A stretch of 43,279 nucleotides of DNA, from the NCBI GenBank assembly GCA_964568735.1, contig CAZMRF010000042.1, positions 1 through 43,279 on the forward strand. Reading direction: 5' to 3'. Numbering within the stretch: position 1 is the first letter of the stretch; each line of letters opens with the position of its first letter. The notes under the pieces were generated by a model, which had not been told where the DNA came from, searched no databases, and saw only the letters and a program-made list of their open reading frames with translations. Shown here in pieces: positions 15,918-24,094 of the stretch. Origin of the DNA: CAZMRF01 sp964568735. Its GTDB lineage: Bacteria > Acidobacteriota > Polarisedimenticolia > JACPZX01. Position numbers and translations under genes: made by a program.

Positions 15918-17239
15918 CCCCGATAGGAGAGCTGGCCCGCGGCGACGCCGTAGCCTTCCGAGCCAACCTCGGGCCGCGAGGCGGCCCACCGTCGAGAGTT
16001 CGTCGTCATTTTCCGCCTCCTGTTTTGCGGCCTTCCGCGACCATTTCCAGAGCCATCGGGTTTCCGGAGGCTCACGGCTGCCCGCGCAGCCGGAGGACTC
16101 CCGGCAGGGAGGATGGATCGGCGTGCGATGGGCGCGCCCATCCGGATCTCGACCGCGCGAACGAGCGCGTGATCGTCGGCCGTGACGAAGGTGTACGCCT
16201 TCCCCTCGCACTCACTCCGGCCCGTGCGTCCGATCCGATGAGTGTACGCATCCGGGGTGCCCGGCATGTCGAAGTTGACGACGTGCGAGACCCCTGCCAC
16301 GTCGAGGCCGCGGGCGGCGAGGTCGGTCGCCACGAGGATGTCGAACTGACGCTTGCGGAAGCCCGCCATGGCGCGATCCCGCTGGCCCTGGGACATGTCA
16401 CCTTGCAGTGCCACGGCTCGGTACCCGGTCCTCGCGAGCTGCTGCGCAAGCCGCCGGGCGCGGTGCTTCGTGCGCGTGAAGACGATGGCGGACGTGAAAC
16501 CGTCGCCGGCGAGGACGTGCTCGAGCAGGCCGAGCTTCTCGGCGCCCTCGGTCGGGTACAGGGCGTGCTCGATCATGGCCGGACCCCTGGAATGCGCGAG
16601 CTCGACCACGTGCGGGCCTTGTAGAATTCGATCAGCCAGCCCCCGGATTTCCGCGGGCATCGTGGCCGAGAACATGAGGTTCTGCCGCTTCTTCGGCAGG
16701 GCCGACAGGATGCGGCGGACGTCCGGCAGGAAGCCCATGTCGAACATGTGGTCGGCTTCATCCAGCACCAGCGTCTCGATACGATCGAGTCGGACGGCCC
16801 CCTGCTGCAGGAGGTCGAGGAGCCGGCCGGGGCAGGCGACGAGGATCTGAGGCCTGGCCCGAAGCGCCGCGCGCTGGGGCTGCGCGGAGACGCCGCCGAA
16901 GATGGTGGCGATCGTGGTGCGTGTGAAGGCGGCGAGCGTCCGTATCTCGGCGCTGATCTGCGTCGCCAGCTCGCGCGTCGGAACAACGATCAGGACCCGC
17001 GGCCCCTCTCCGGGTCTCGCGGAGAGCCGCTCGAGGAGGGGAAGGGCGAATGCGGCCGTCTTGCCGGTCCCGGTCTGGGCGAGCCCGAGGACGTCCCGGC
17101 CTTCGAGTGTGGCGGGTATGGTCTGGCTCTGGATGGGTCTCGGTTCGACGAACCCTGCGGCGGCGATGCCGCGGTTGATGGCGGGGCTGAAATTGAACTT
17201 GCTGAACCCGGTTACGGGCTCGGGGTGGGAATTGGACAT
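15914..17239 (-). CDS. DEAD-box ATP-dependent RNA helicase (RhlE-like)
   Basis: A 441-aa RNA helicase with the full motif set. The Q motif region is FSKFNFSPAINRGIAAAGF, then PRPIQSQTIP. Motif I is AQTGTGKT, Ia is PTRELATQI, Ib is ACPGRLLDLL, II is VLDEADHMFDMGF and III is SATMP. The C-terminal lobe has IVFTRTKHRARRLAQQL, VATDLAARGLDVAGVSHVVN and motif VI HRIGRTGR. A short basic Gly/Arg-rich tail (NGRGRPQNRRRK) fits the RhlE group, whose members act in ribosome assembly, RNA turnover and cold adaptation. ATG 17239 was preferred to a GTG at 17284 because homology begins soon after it, though no clear Shine-Dalgarno is visible for either. It is followed by an overlapping small unknown gene. Confidence 0.93.
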   Translation of the reverse strand: MSNSHPEPVTGFSKFNFSPAINRGIAAAGFVEPRPIQSQTIPATLEGRDVLGLAQTGTGKTAAFALPLLERLSARPGEGPRVLIVVPTRELATQISAEIRTLAAFTRTTIATIFGGVSAQPQRAALRARPQILVACPGRLLDLLQQGAVRLDRIETLVLDEADHMFDMGFLPDVRRILSALPKKRQNLMFSATMPAEIRGLADRILQGPHVVELAHSRGPAMIEHALYPTEGAEKLGLLEHVLAGDGFTSAIVFTRTKHRARRLAQQLARTGYRAVALQGDMSQGQRDRAMAGFRKRQFDILVATDLAARGLDVAGVSHVVNFDMPGTPDAYTHRIGRTGRSECEGKAYTFVTADDHALVRAVEIRMGAPIARRSILPAGSPPAARAAVSLRKPDGSGNGRGRPQNRRRKMTTNSRRWAASRPEVGSEGYGVAAGQLSYRG

Positions 17240-17502
17240 GCTTGGAGGGACTCCGGCTGGCCGCGAGCGCCCGAATCGGGACACATCAGGGCCGCCTAGC
17301 TTCTACCCACACAACAGTTGTAGGCGAGATTTCGAGGTCGGCGGCGCGATCGAGGTATGGATCCTGTTGGGCGCCGCAGGCTGATGAACTATCAGCCGAT
17401 GGGTGTGCGGACTGAACTATAGCAGGAACCGGGGCTCAGCGCCACTCCTGTGTGGAATGTGGCTCTCTCGCCGGCTCTCCGGGTCATGACTCGGCTCGGC
17501 TC

Positions 17503-18540
17503 CTAGTAGCTCTGCTGCGACTCGTGTCGGCGGAGCGCCCTGAGCCGGCGGAAGCCGATGAGTCTCGCGCGCTGCTCATCCCAGAGGCGGAACGAGAGCG
17601 ACTTGAAGCTGGACCACAGCGTGATCGGAGGCACTTCCTGGAAGATCGGGTTCTGCTCGTGGCACTTTTCGAGGCTGTAGTTCGGGATGGCCGGGCTCAA
17701 GTGGTGGATGTGATGGAACCCGATGTTGCCGCTGAACCACTGGAGGAGCTTCGGCAGCTTGTAGAAGGAGCTGCCGCGCAGGGCCGCCTCGACGAAGTTC
17801 CACTCCGGCCGCCTCTGCCAGTAGACGCCTTCGAACTGGTGCTGAACGTAGAAGAGCCAGACCCCGACCACGCCGGCGAAGATCATGATGGGCAGCTGGA
17901 TGAGCAGGTAGGCCTTGATGCCGATGGTCATGCTCATCAGCAGCACGATGGCGAGGAGCGCTCCGTTCGTCCAGTAGACACCGCGGCGCTCACGCTTCCC
18001 CACCGCCCAGGATGGAAATCGATGATGGATCAGGAACAGGTACAGCGGGGCGACGACGAACAGCACGAAGGGGCTGCGCAGGAGGCGGTAGGTGAAACGC
18101 TTCCAGAGGGAGGCCTCCAGGTACTCCTGCACGGTAAGGGTCCAGATGTCTCCCGTGCCGCGCCGATCCAGGTCGCCCGACGTGGCATGGTGCAGAGCGT
18201 GCTGCTGCCTCCACTGTCGGAATGGGGTGAAGGTGAGCACTCCTGTGATGAACTCCACGAGCTGGTTCGCGCGCCTCGATCCGAAAAAAGAGCCGTGCGT
18301 GCAATCGTGAAAGATGATGAAGATGCGCGTCAGGAAGCCGGCAGCGATGAGAGCGAGAGCCAGGGTGATCCAGTAGGAGACGCCCAGGGACCAGATCATG
18401 AGGCCCCACAGAGCGAAGTAGGGCACCATGGAGTTCACGATCTGCCAGAGGCTGCTTCGCAGCACGGGCTCCCCGTGCTCTGCGAGAGCCTGCTTCCAGG
18501 CGAAGGTCGACGATGGGGATCCGGTTTTCGTCTCTGGCAT
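17503..18540 (-). CDS. Membrane fatty acid desaturase (DesA-like)
   Basis: A 345-aa integral-membrane di-iron desaturase that would introduce double bonds into acyl chains of membrane lipids. The three His boxes are HDCTH (78-82), HALHH (114-118) and HHIHH (276-280). They sit between hydrophobic segments (about 35-75, 155-172, 190-230), the spacing expected for acyl-lipid desaturases such as the delta-12/omega-3 group. ATG 18540 was chosen because AAGGAG lies just upstream and the longer frame (to 18627) adds only polar residues. The 263-bp gap between this stop and the helicase start holds no gene that I can see. Regiospecificity cannot be read. Desaturases of this kind often adjust membrane fluidity to temperature. 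Confidence 0.9.
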   Translation of the reverse strand: MPETKTGSPSSTFAWKQALAEHGEPVLRSSLWQIVNSMVPYFALWGLMIWSLGVSYWITLALALIAAGFLTRIFIIFHDCTHGSFFGSRRANQLVEFITGVLTFTPFRQWRQQHALHHATSGDLDRRGTGDIWTLTVQEYLEASLWKRFTYRLLRSPFVLFVVAPLYLFLIHHRFPSWAVGKRERRGVYWTNGALLAIVLLMSMTIGIKAYLLIQLPIMIFAGVVGVWLFYVQHQFEGVYWQRRPEWNFVEAALRGSSFYKLPKLLQWFSGNIGFHHIHHLSPAIPNYSLEKCHEQNPIFQEVPPITLWSSFKSLSFRLWDEQRARLIGFRRLRALRRHESQQSY

Positions 18541-18948
18541 TTCTCCTTCCCGGGGTGAGCACACGGGCTCGGATGGGATGGCACGCGTGGCAGCCATGTT
18601 CTGGGTTTTGGTCGCGCCCATGATCAAGAGGTCAGGCCTGCCCAGGTCGGCCTCTCAGGGTCCCGCAGGCGAGTCCCACAGGGCGACGCAGTCTCCATTA
18701 GAGCCCCTGAGCGCGCGAATGTCCAGAAGGCCGCGAAAACATTCATTCTTCGAAAGGGCCTCTCTACAGGTGCGTTGAGTCAGGATTCCGATCGGGCCGG
18801 CTCTCGAGCGAGCGGTTCCAGCCTCTCGAGACGGGCCGGCTGCGCCGTCCAACGTGGGGCGGCCGCGCGGATCCTGTCAAGCCCTCCCCCAAAAGACCCG
18901 AGAATCCTGATTGCCCGGGAGAAGCCCTTCCCCTATCCTTCGCCCGCC
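18541..18948. other. Divergent intergenic region, no gene seen
   Basis: About 400 bases separate the divergent desaturase and kinase genes. The kinase frame stays open back to 18775, but the conserved protein begins at 18949 and the extra codons look non-coding. An AT-richer patch around 18738-18760 (GAAAACATTCATTCTTCGAA) may hold promoter elements for one or both genes. No confident -35/-10 pair, RNA gene or repeat was found. Confidence 0.4.
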
Positions 18949-21672
18949 ATGGGCTGGCAGCCGGGAACGAAGCTGGGACCCTACGAGATCGTCGCGCCTC
19001 TCGGCTCCGGCGGGATGGGCGAGGTTCACCGCGCCCGCGATACTCGCCTCGACCGGGAGGTCGCGATCAAGCTCATCCCCGCGGCGCTGGCGGGCAATGA
19101 CGCCTTCCGCCAGCGTTTCGCGCGAGAAGCCAAGGCCATATCCTCGCTGAACCATCCCAACATCTGCACTCTCCACGACGTGGGGCAAACCGCTGCAGAA
19201 GGCAGCCCCGAGACCGGCGGGCTGGTCCACTACCTCGTGATGGAGCTGATCGAGGGGGAGTCGCTGGCCGATCGGCTGGTGCGGGGCCCGCTGCCGCTTC
19301 ACGACGTGCTCAGGTACGGCCGGCAGATCTCCTCGGCGCTCGATGCCGCCCATCGCCACGGGATCATCCACAGAGATCTCAAGCCCGGCAACGTCATGAT
19401 CACGAAGTCGGGCGCCAAGCTGCTCGACTTCGGCCTTGCGAGAAGCACGATGGGCGAGCCCGGGAAGGCGGGCGAGTCTACGAGCACCCCCACGGCCATG
19501 GCGACCGCCGCCCACCCTCTGACAGCCGAGGGGACGATCCTCGGGACCTTCCAGTACATGGCGCCGGAGCAGCTGGAAGGGGCCGAGGCCGACGCCCGCA
19601 CCGACATCTTCGCCCTGGGCGCGGTGCTGCACGAGATGGCGACCGGGCAGCCGGCCTTCAAGGCGGCCTCGAAGACGAGCCTCATCGCCGCGATCGTCTC
19701 GAGCCAGCCGCCCCCCATCTCCACGATCGTCCCAACGATCCCGCCGGCGCTCGATCACGTCGTGCGTCGCTGTCTCGAGAAGGATCCGGACGACCGCTGG
19801 CAGAGCGCCCATGACGTTGCCGGCGAGCTGCAGTGGATCGGCGAGGCCGGCTCCCAGGCCGGCGTCGCCGTCCCGATCACCCGCCGCCGGAAGGCGCGGG
19901 AGAAGCTCGCCTGGGGAGTCGCCGGGATCTCGCTCCTCGCCGCCCTGGCGCTCGCCCTCACTCTGTGGACCGCTCCCCGTACGACTCAGCGCGCCTTCCG
20001 GGGATCGATCAGTCCGCCGCCGGATCAGTCCCTCATCCCCTTCGACCTGATGGGGCTCTCCCTCTCCCCCGACGGGATGACGCTCGCCTTCGTCGCGTCC
20101 GGCCATGACGGCCGGAAGCAGATCTGGCTGAGGCGCCTCTCCGAGATGACCGCCCGCGCGCTCTCCGAGACGGAAGGGGCCGGTTACCCCTTCTGGTCGC
20201 CGGACGGCCAGAACCTCGCCTTCTTCTCGGAGGGGAAGCTCAAGAGGATCGACCTGAGGGGAGGATCGCCGCGCGTCCTCGCTGATGCCCCGTCGGGCAG
20301 AGGGGGGAGCTGGGGGAGCGAAGGCGTGATCCTCTACGCGCCGAACATTACCTCGCCGATCCTCCGGATCCCGGCGGACGGCGGCAGCGCCGAGCCCGTC
20401 ACGACGCTGGACCAGGAGACCGAGGTGACCCACCGCTGGCCCGTCTTCCTTCCCGATGGGAGCCACTTCTTGTACGTGTCGCGGGCGAGGAGGGCCGGGC
20501 AGGGAGAGGTGGGACGCCTCATGCTGGCGGAGATCGGCTCGCCCGAGCCCTCGGTCCTCATCGAGGATGCCTCCAACGCCCTCTATGTCGAGCCCGGGTT
20601 TCTCATCTATGGCCGCTCCGCCAACCTCTACGCGTGGCGTTTCGACGCGGGCAGCCTCCAGCTGACGGGGCAGCCCATCCCGATCGTTCCGGACAAGCTC
20701 AGTTACTGGGAAGGCAAGAACTTCGTCCCCTTCACGGCCTCTGATGACGGGACTCTCGTCTACCTCGCGGAGGCGATCCGCCCCACGGAGATACGCTGGT
20801 TCGACCGCGATGGCCGGCCCCTGGAGGCCCTGGGCTCCCCGGGCTTCTACGTGACCCCGAGGATCTCTCCGGATGGCCGCAGGATCGCCTACATGCAGGG
20901 GGACTCCCCCCAGTCGGCCACTGACATCTGGATCCGCGATCTGGATCTCGACCGCACCTTCCGCCTGACGCAGCAGAGCGGTTTCTACTCCTCCCCGGCC
21001 TGGACGCCAGACTCCGCGCGAATCGCCTTTCTCTGCCAGCCCAAGGGAGTTCAGGATCTATGCGTGCGCTCCGCGGGCCCCGGAGGTGACATCGAGATCC
21101 TCTACGAGTCCAGCACCTGGAAGACCTCAGGAAGCTGGATGCCGAACGGGAAGGGATTCCTCTTTGCCTTGCAGGATCCCGAGACCAACCAGGACATCCT
21201 GATGCTGCCAGGCGGAGCAGGTGCCAAGCCGCTCTACGTCGTTCGCACTCCCTTCTCCGAGGACTTTCCATTCGTTTCGCCCGACGGCCGCCGCCTCGCC
21301 TACGTCTCCGATCAGTCGGGCCGATTCGAGGTCTACGTGCGGAGCCTCGAAGGAAGCCCTGAGCAGTGGCAGATCTCCACGGCGGGCGGCCAGGAGCCCA
21401 GGTGGCGGTCTGACGGGAAGGAGCTTGTCTACGCCGCCTCGGACGGATTCGTGACCTCCGTCCCTCTTCAGACCGAGCCAGCCTTCCGCCCTGGATCACC
21501 CGTCCGGCTCTTCGCCCTGCCGGAGCCTCCCGACGTCCAGACGCCCATCTTCGAGGACATGACCGCCGACGGGAAGCGCCTCCTTCTGAACGTCCCCACG
21601 ACGAGCCGGGCCAGCATCGTCTTCCACGCCATCCTCGGCTGGACGACCCTGCTACAGGACGAAGGTGAGTGA
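18949..21672 (+). CDS. Membrane Ser/Thr protein kinase with C-terminal TolB/WD40-like propeller
   Basis: A 907-aa PknB-type kinase. The kinase domain spans residues 11-300, with Gly loop GSGGMGEVHRARD, catalytic Lys41 in VAIKLI, HRDLKPGNVM (Asp143), DFGLAR (160-165) and MAPEQLEG. One membrane helix follows (about 320-340). An extracytoplasmic beta-propeller of PD40/TolB type (about 350-900) has repeats such as LSLSPDGMTLAFVASG, YPFWSPDGQNLAFFSEG, PRISPDGRRIAYMQGD and FVSPDGRRLAYVSDQSG. ATG 18949 (MGWQPGTKLGPYEI) is the usual start of these kinases, since homology begins there. The design implies a sensor that couples an external ligand or peptidoglycan/protein binding to cytosolic phosphorylation. 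Such proteins are especially common in Acidobacteriota. Its substrate is unknown. Confidence 0.92.
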   Translation: MGWQPGTKLGPYEIVAPLGSGGMGEVHRARDTRLDREVAIKLIPAALAGNDAFRQRFAREAKAISSLNHPNICTLHDVGQTAAEGSPETGGLVHYLVMELIEGESLADRLVRGPLPLHDVLRYGRQISSALDAAHRHGIIHRDLKPGNVMITKSGAKLLDFGLARSTMGEPGKAGESTSTPTAMATAAHPLTAEGTILGTFQYMAPEQLEGAEADARTDIFALGAVLHEMATGQPAFKAASKTSLIAAIVSSQPPPISTIVPTIPPALDHVVRRCLEKDPDDRWQSAHDVAGELQWIGEAGSQAGVAVPITRRRKAREKLAWGVAGISLLAALALALTLWTAPRTTQRAFRGSISPPPDQSLIPFDLMGLSLSPDGMTLAFVASGHDGRKQIWLRRLSEMTARALSETEGAGYPFWSPDGQNLAFFSEGKLKRIDLRGGSPRVLADAPSGRGGSWGSEGVILYAPNITSPILRIPADGGSAEPVTTLDQETEVTHRWPVFLPDGSHFLYVSRARRAGQGEVGRLMLAEIGSPEPSVLIEDASNALYVEPGFLIYGRSANLYAWRFDAGSLQLTGQPIPIVPDKLSYWEGKNFVPFTASDDGTLVYLAEAIRPTEIRWFDRDGRPLEALGSPGFYVTPRISPDGRRIAYMQGDSPQSATDIWIRDLDLDRTFRLTQQSGFYSSPAWTPDSARIAFLCQPKGVQDLCVRSAGPGGDIEILYESSTWKTSGSWMPNGKGFLFALQDPETNQDILMLPGGAGAKPLYVVRTPFSEDFPFVSPDGRRLAYVSDQSGRFEVYVRSLEGSPEQWQISTAGGQEPRWRSDGKELVYAASDGFVTSVPLQTEPAFRPGSPVRLFALPEPPDVQTPIFEDMTADGKRLLLNVPTTSRASIVFHAILGWTTLLQDEGE

Positions 21673-21730
21673 GCCGAGCCGCGGCTGACGGCGATCTTCG
21701 ACGGAGCATTCCCTCTGTCCGGGGCTCGTC

Positions 21731-22963
21731 GTGAGCACGGCGCTCGTCATCTTCGCCCTGACCTACCTCGCGATCGGCATCCAGAGGCTGCCCGGACTGC
21801 ACGTCGACCGTCCCTCCGGCGCACTCATGGGTGCCGTGGCCATGGTGGCCTTCGGTGTCCTGACCTTCGAGGAGGCCCTGGCCGCGATCGACCTCGATAC
21901 GATCCTCTTCCTGCTGGGGATGATGATCGTGCTCGCCTACCTGGAGCTGTCCGGCTTCTTCCAGGTCATCGAGCGCCGCGTGATGGGGCTGGCGCGGAGC
22001 CCGCGGGGGCTCCTCGTCTGGATTGTCGTCTCGTCGGGCCTGCTCTCGGCCCTATTCATGAACGACACGATCTGCCTCATGCTGGCACCTGTGGTGATCC
22101 GGGTCACGCGGAGGCTGGAGCTGCCTCCCCTGCCCTATCTCCTGGGCCTGGCAGCGGGAGCGAACGTCGGCAGCACCTGCACGATTCTGGGCAACCCGCA
22201 GAACGCGCTCATCGGGGTCCGCTCGGGCCTGCCCTTCCTCTCGTTCCTGGCCGCGCTGGGGCCCGTATCGATCCTGGGCCTGGCGGCGACGGCGGGGCTT
22301 CTCGCGGTCCTCTACCGCCGCGAGGTGAGCGGCGCGCCCATGACGATGCCTCCGCCTCGGCAGGGAGCGACGATCGAGCCGTGGCTCCTCGCGGCGGGGA
22401 TGGCTTCAGGCGCCGGAATGGTCCTCGCGCTCGCGCTGGGCGTGCGCCCGGCGGCCGCCGCCATGACGGCCGCGGCCGCGGTGATGCTCGCGGGGGCGCG
22501 CCAGCCGCGGCAGGCGCTCCGTGAGGTTGACTGGATGCTCCTCCTCTTCTTCGCGGGCCTCTTCGTCGTGATGCGAGGGGTCGAGCACGCAGGCCTCTCC
22601 GGGGAGCTCATAGTTGGAGTTGCCGGTCCGCTCGACGCCGTAGGCCCGGTGGTACTCGCTCGGATCGGCGCGGCCGTAACGCTTCTATCCCAGGCCGTCA
22701 GCAACGTCCCCGCCGTCCTCCTCTTCGTCCCGGCGATCGAGGCCCTGCCCGCGACCGCGGCGGGGAAGGCATGGCTGGGGCTCGCGGCCTTCTCGACGCT
22801 GGCGGGCAATCTCACGATCATCGGATCGGTGGCCAACGTCATCGTCTTCGAGAGCGCCCGGCGAGAGGGGATCGAGGTCGGCTTCGGCGCCTACTTGAAG
22901 GCGGGCCTGCCCGTCACCGTGATCACGCTCGCGATCGCCTGGGCCTGGCTCTCCTTCGTCTGA
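21731..22963 (+). CDS. ArsB/NhaD-type anion permease (ion transporter superfamily)
   Basis: A 410-aa integral-membrane transporter with about ten hydrophobic helices. GTG start 58 nt after the kinase. The two pseudo-symmetric signatures of the ArsB/DASS ion-transporter superfamily are present. The first is GLAAGANVGSTCTILGNPQN in the first half; the second is TLAGNLTIIGSVANVIVFES in the second half. Segments FMNDTICLMLAPVV and LSQAVSNVPAVLLFVPAIEA are the matching inverted-repeat transport motifs. The family includes arsenite, sodium/proton, dicarboxylate and sulfate carriers; substrate cannot be decided here. An ArsI-like gene at 37297 makes arsenicals a possibility, but the genes are 14 kb apart. 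Confidence 0.85.
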   Translation: MSTALVIFALTYLAIGIQRLPGLHVDRPSGALMGAVAMVAFGVLTFEEALAAIDLDTILFLLGMMIVLAYLELSGFFQVIERRVMGLARSPRGLLVWIVVSSGLLSALFMNDTICLMLAPVVIRVTRRLELPPLPYLLGLAAGANVGSTCTILGNPQNALIGVRSGLPFLSFLAALGPVSILGLAATAGLLAVLYRREVSGAPMTMPPPRQGATIEPWLLAAGMASGAGMVLALALGVRPAAAAMTAAAAVMLAGARQPRQALREVDWMLLLFFAGLFVVMRGVEHAGLSGELIVGVAGPLDAVGPVVLARIGAAVTLLSQAVSNVPAVLLFVPAIEALPATAAGKAWLGLAAFSTLAGNLTIIGSVANVIVFESARREGIEVGFGAYLKAGLPVTVITLAIAWAWLSFV

Positions 22964-22982
22964 CACTCGGCGAGGCGCGGCG

Positions 22983-23117
22983 TCAGCGATCGATCCAATC
23001 GAGAATCCGCTCTTCGTGGTGCCCGTCGAAGTACTGATTCGTCTGCTGCGCGTGCTGCGTGAAGCGCGGATTGTGGGTCACCATGCAGATCGTCGCGCCG
23101 TCACGGTGCAGGTCCTG
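22983..23117 (-). pseudogene. C-terminal remnant of a LolD/MacB-type ABC ATPase
   Basis: The last 44 codons of a minus-strand frame read LHRDGATICMVTHNPRFTQH, then AQQTNQYFDGHHEE. This is the H-loop (switch His in MVTH) and C-terminal end of the ATPases that energise MacB/LolCDE-type permeases. Nothing upstream in this or the other frames restores Walker A, the signature motif or Walker B, because the HAF-repeat gene occupies that space. It is therefore a scrap left by deletion or replacement. The N in THNPRF, where families usually have D, fits decay. Confidence 0.65.
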
Positions 23118-23133
23118 GGAGACTGCCCGGCCG

Positions 23134-24048
23134 TCAGTCACGGCTTCCGATGAAGCCGTGGAGCCCCGTGCTGTCCCGGTAGTACCCGACGATGTCCCCC
23201 CGTGCGTTGATCCCCAGGAGCGTCGTGGCCGAAGAGCCGGGAACGTCGATGAGTGTGTAGACGCCGTGGTCGAGGTGGAAGCCGCGCGCGTCCGAAAAGC
23301 CGCCACCGGCGATGATGTAGGACCCGACGATCTCTCCGGCCGCGTTGATGCCCTGGAGGTCGGTGTGGACCGCGCCGGGAACGTCCACCGTCGTGAACGC
23401 GCCGTTTCTGAGAACGAAGCCGTGGGCGTCCTCGACCGGATTGACGAAGCAGCCGGGATTGTCCCAGTAGCTGCCGACGACATCCCCGCGGTCGTTGGTG
23501 CCCCCAGCCAGGGCGCAGCTCCAGCCAGGCACCTGGATCTGCGTCACCTCGTTCTTCCTGATCACGAATCCGCAGGTGTCACAGGCAGGGCCGAAGAAGA
23601 GTCCGACGACGTCTCCCCGGTTGTTGATTTCCGTCGCAATAGTCCCGTACGTGCCATCCACCTCGATCTCCTGGAACCCGTCCCGGCTGAGAGTGAAGCC
23701 CTTCGCCCCCAGGCCCGAGTCGAAGTAGCCCACGATTGCTCCCTGGGCGTTGATGTCATACGCGAAGGTATTGTCGGCGCCCGGATAATCGAGGATGGAA
23801 TAGCTCTCGCCGTCGTAGAAGAAGCCATGGTAGTGGCCGTCCGCCGTTCGATGGCGGCCCACGACCTCTCCGCGATCGTTGATGCCGACGAGAAAAGTGT
23901 TCGTGCTCCCCGGCGGATCCACCGTCTGGAATGTGTAGATCGGCGGGTCCCCTGCCAGCGCGGGGGCGCCGATCAGGAAGGCCGACAGAAAGGCCTGCAT
24001 GAGCGAGCGGAAAGCGATGGGGCTTCGAGAGGTCCGAATCGCCGTCAT
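23134..24048 (-). CDS. Secreted HAF-repeat protein
   Basis: A 304-aa exported protein starting at ATG 24048 behind AAGGAGAG. Signal peptide about residues 1-32 (ends APALAG). The mature protein consists of six repeats of about 40-45 residues of the pattern [YF]-T-x-[IV]-D-x-P-G...GIN-x-x-G-[DE]-[IV]-V-G-x-Y...GF. Examples are FLVGINDRGEVVGRH, FAYDINAQGAIVGYF and TTLLGINARGDIVGYYRD. This is the HAF extracellular repeat, abundant in Acidobacteriota and some Proteobacteria; a six-bladed propeller-like fold is a reasonable inference. No catalytic motif is seen. It follows the gene at 24095-26011 after 46 nt and is probably co-transcribed with it. Confidence 0.85.
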   Translation of the reverse strand: MTAIRTSRSPIAFRSLMQAFLSAFLIGAPALAGDPPIYTFQTVDPPGSTNTFLVGINDRGEVVGRHRTADGHYHGFFYDGESYSILDYPGADNTFAYDINAQGAIVGYFDSGLGAKGFTLSRDGFQEIEVDGTYGTIATEINNRGDVVGLFFGPACDTCGFVIRKNEVTQIQVPGWSCALAGGTNDRGDVVGSYWDNPGCFVNPVEDAHGFVLRNGAFTTVDVPGAVHTDLQGINAAGEIVGSYIIAGGGFSDARGFHLDHGVYTLIDVPGSSATTLLGINARGDIVGYYRDSTGLHGFIGSRD

Positions 24049-24094
24049 GATTCTCTCCTTGTGGCTTCCCGATGAAGTTGCGTCACCGCGCCCC

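Noticed and set aside
17300..17330. Small palindrome ACAACAGTTGT upstream of the helicase gene
   Set aside because: Five-base arms are expected by chance, and nothing nearby supports an operator.
21731..22963. Calling the permease arsB
   Set aside because: The superfamily motifs do not separate arsenite from sodium, dicarboxylate or other anion carriers, and no ars regulator is adjacent.
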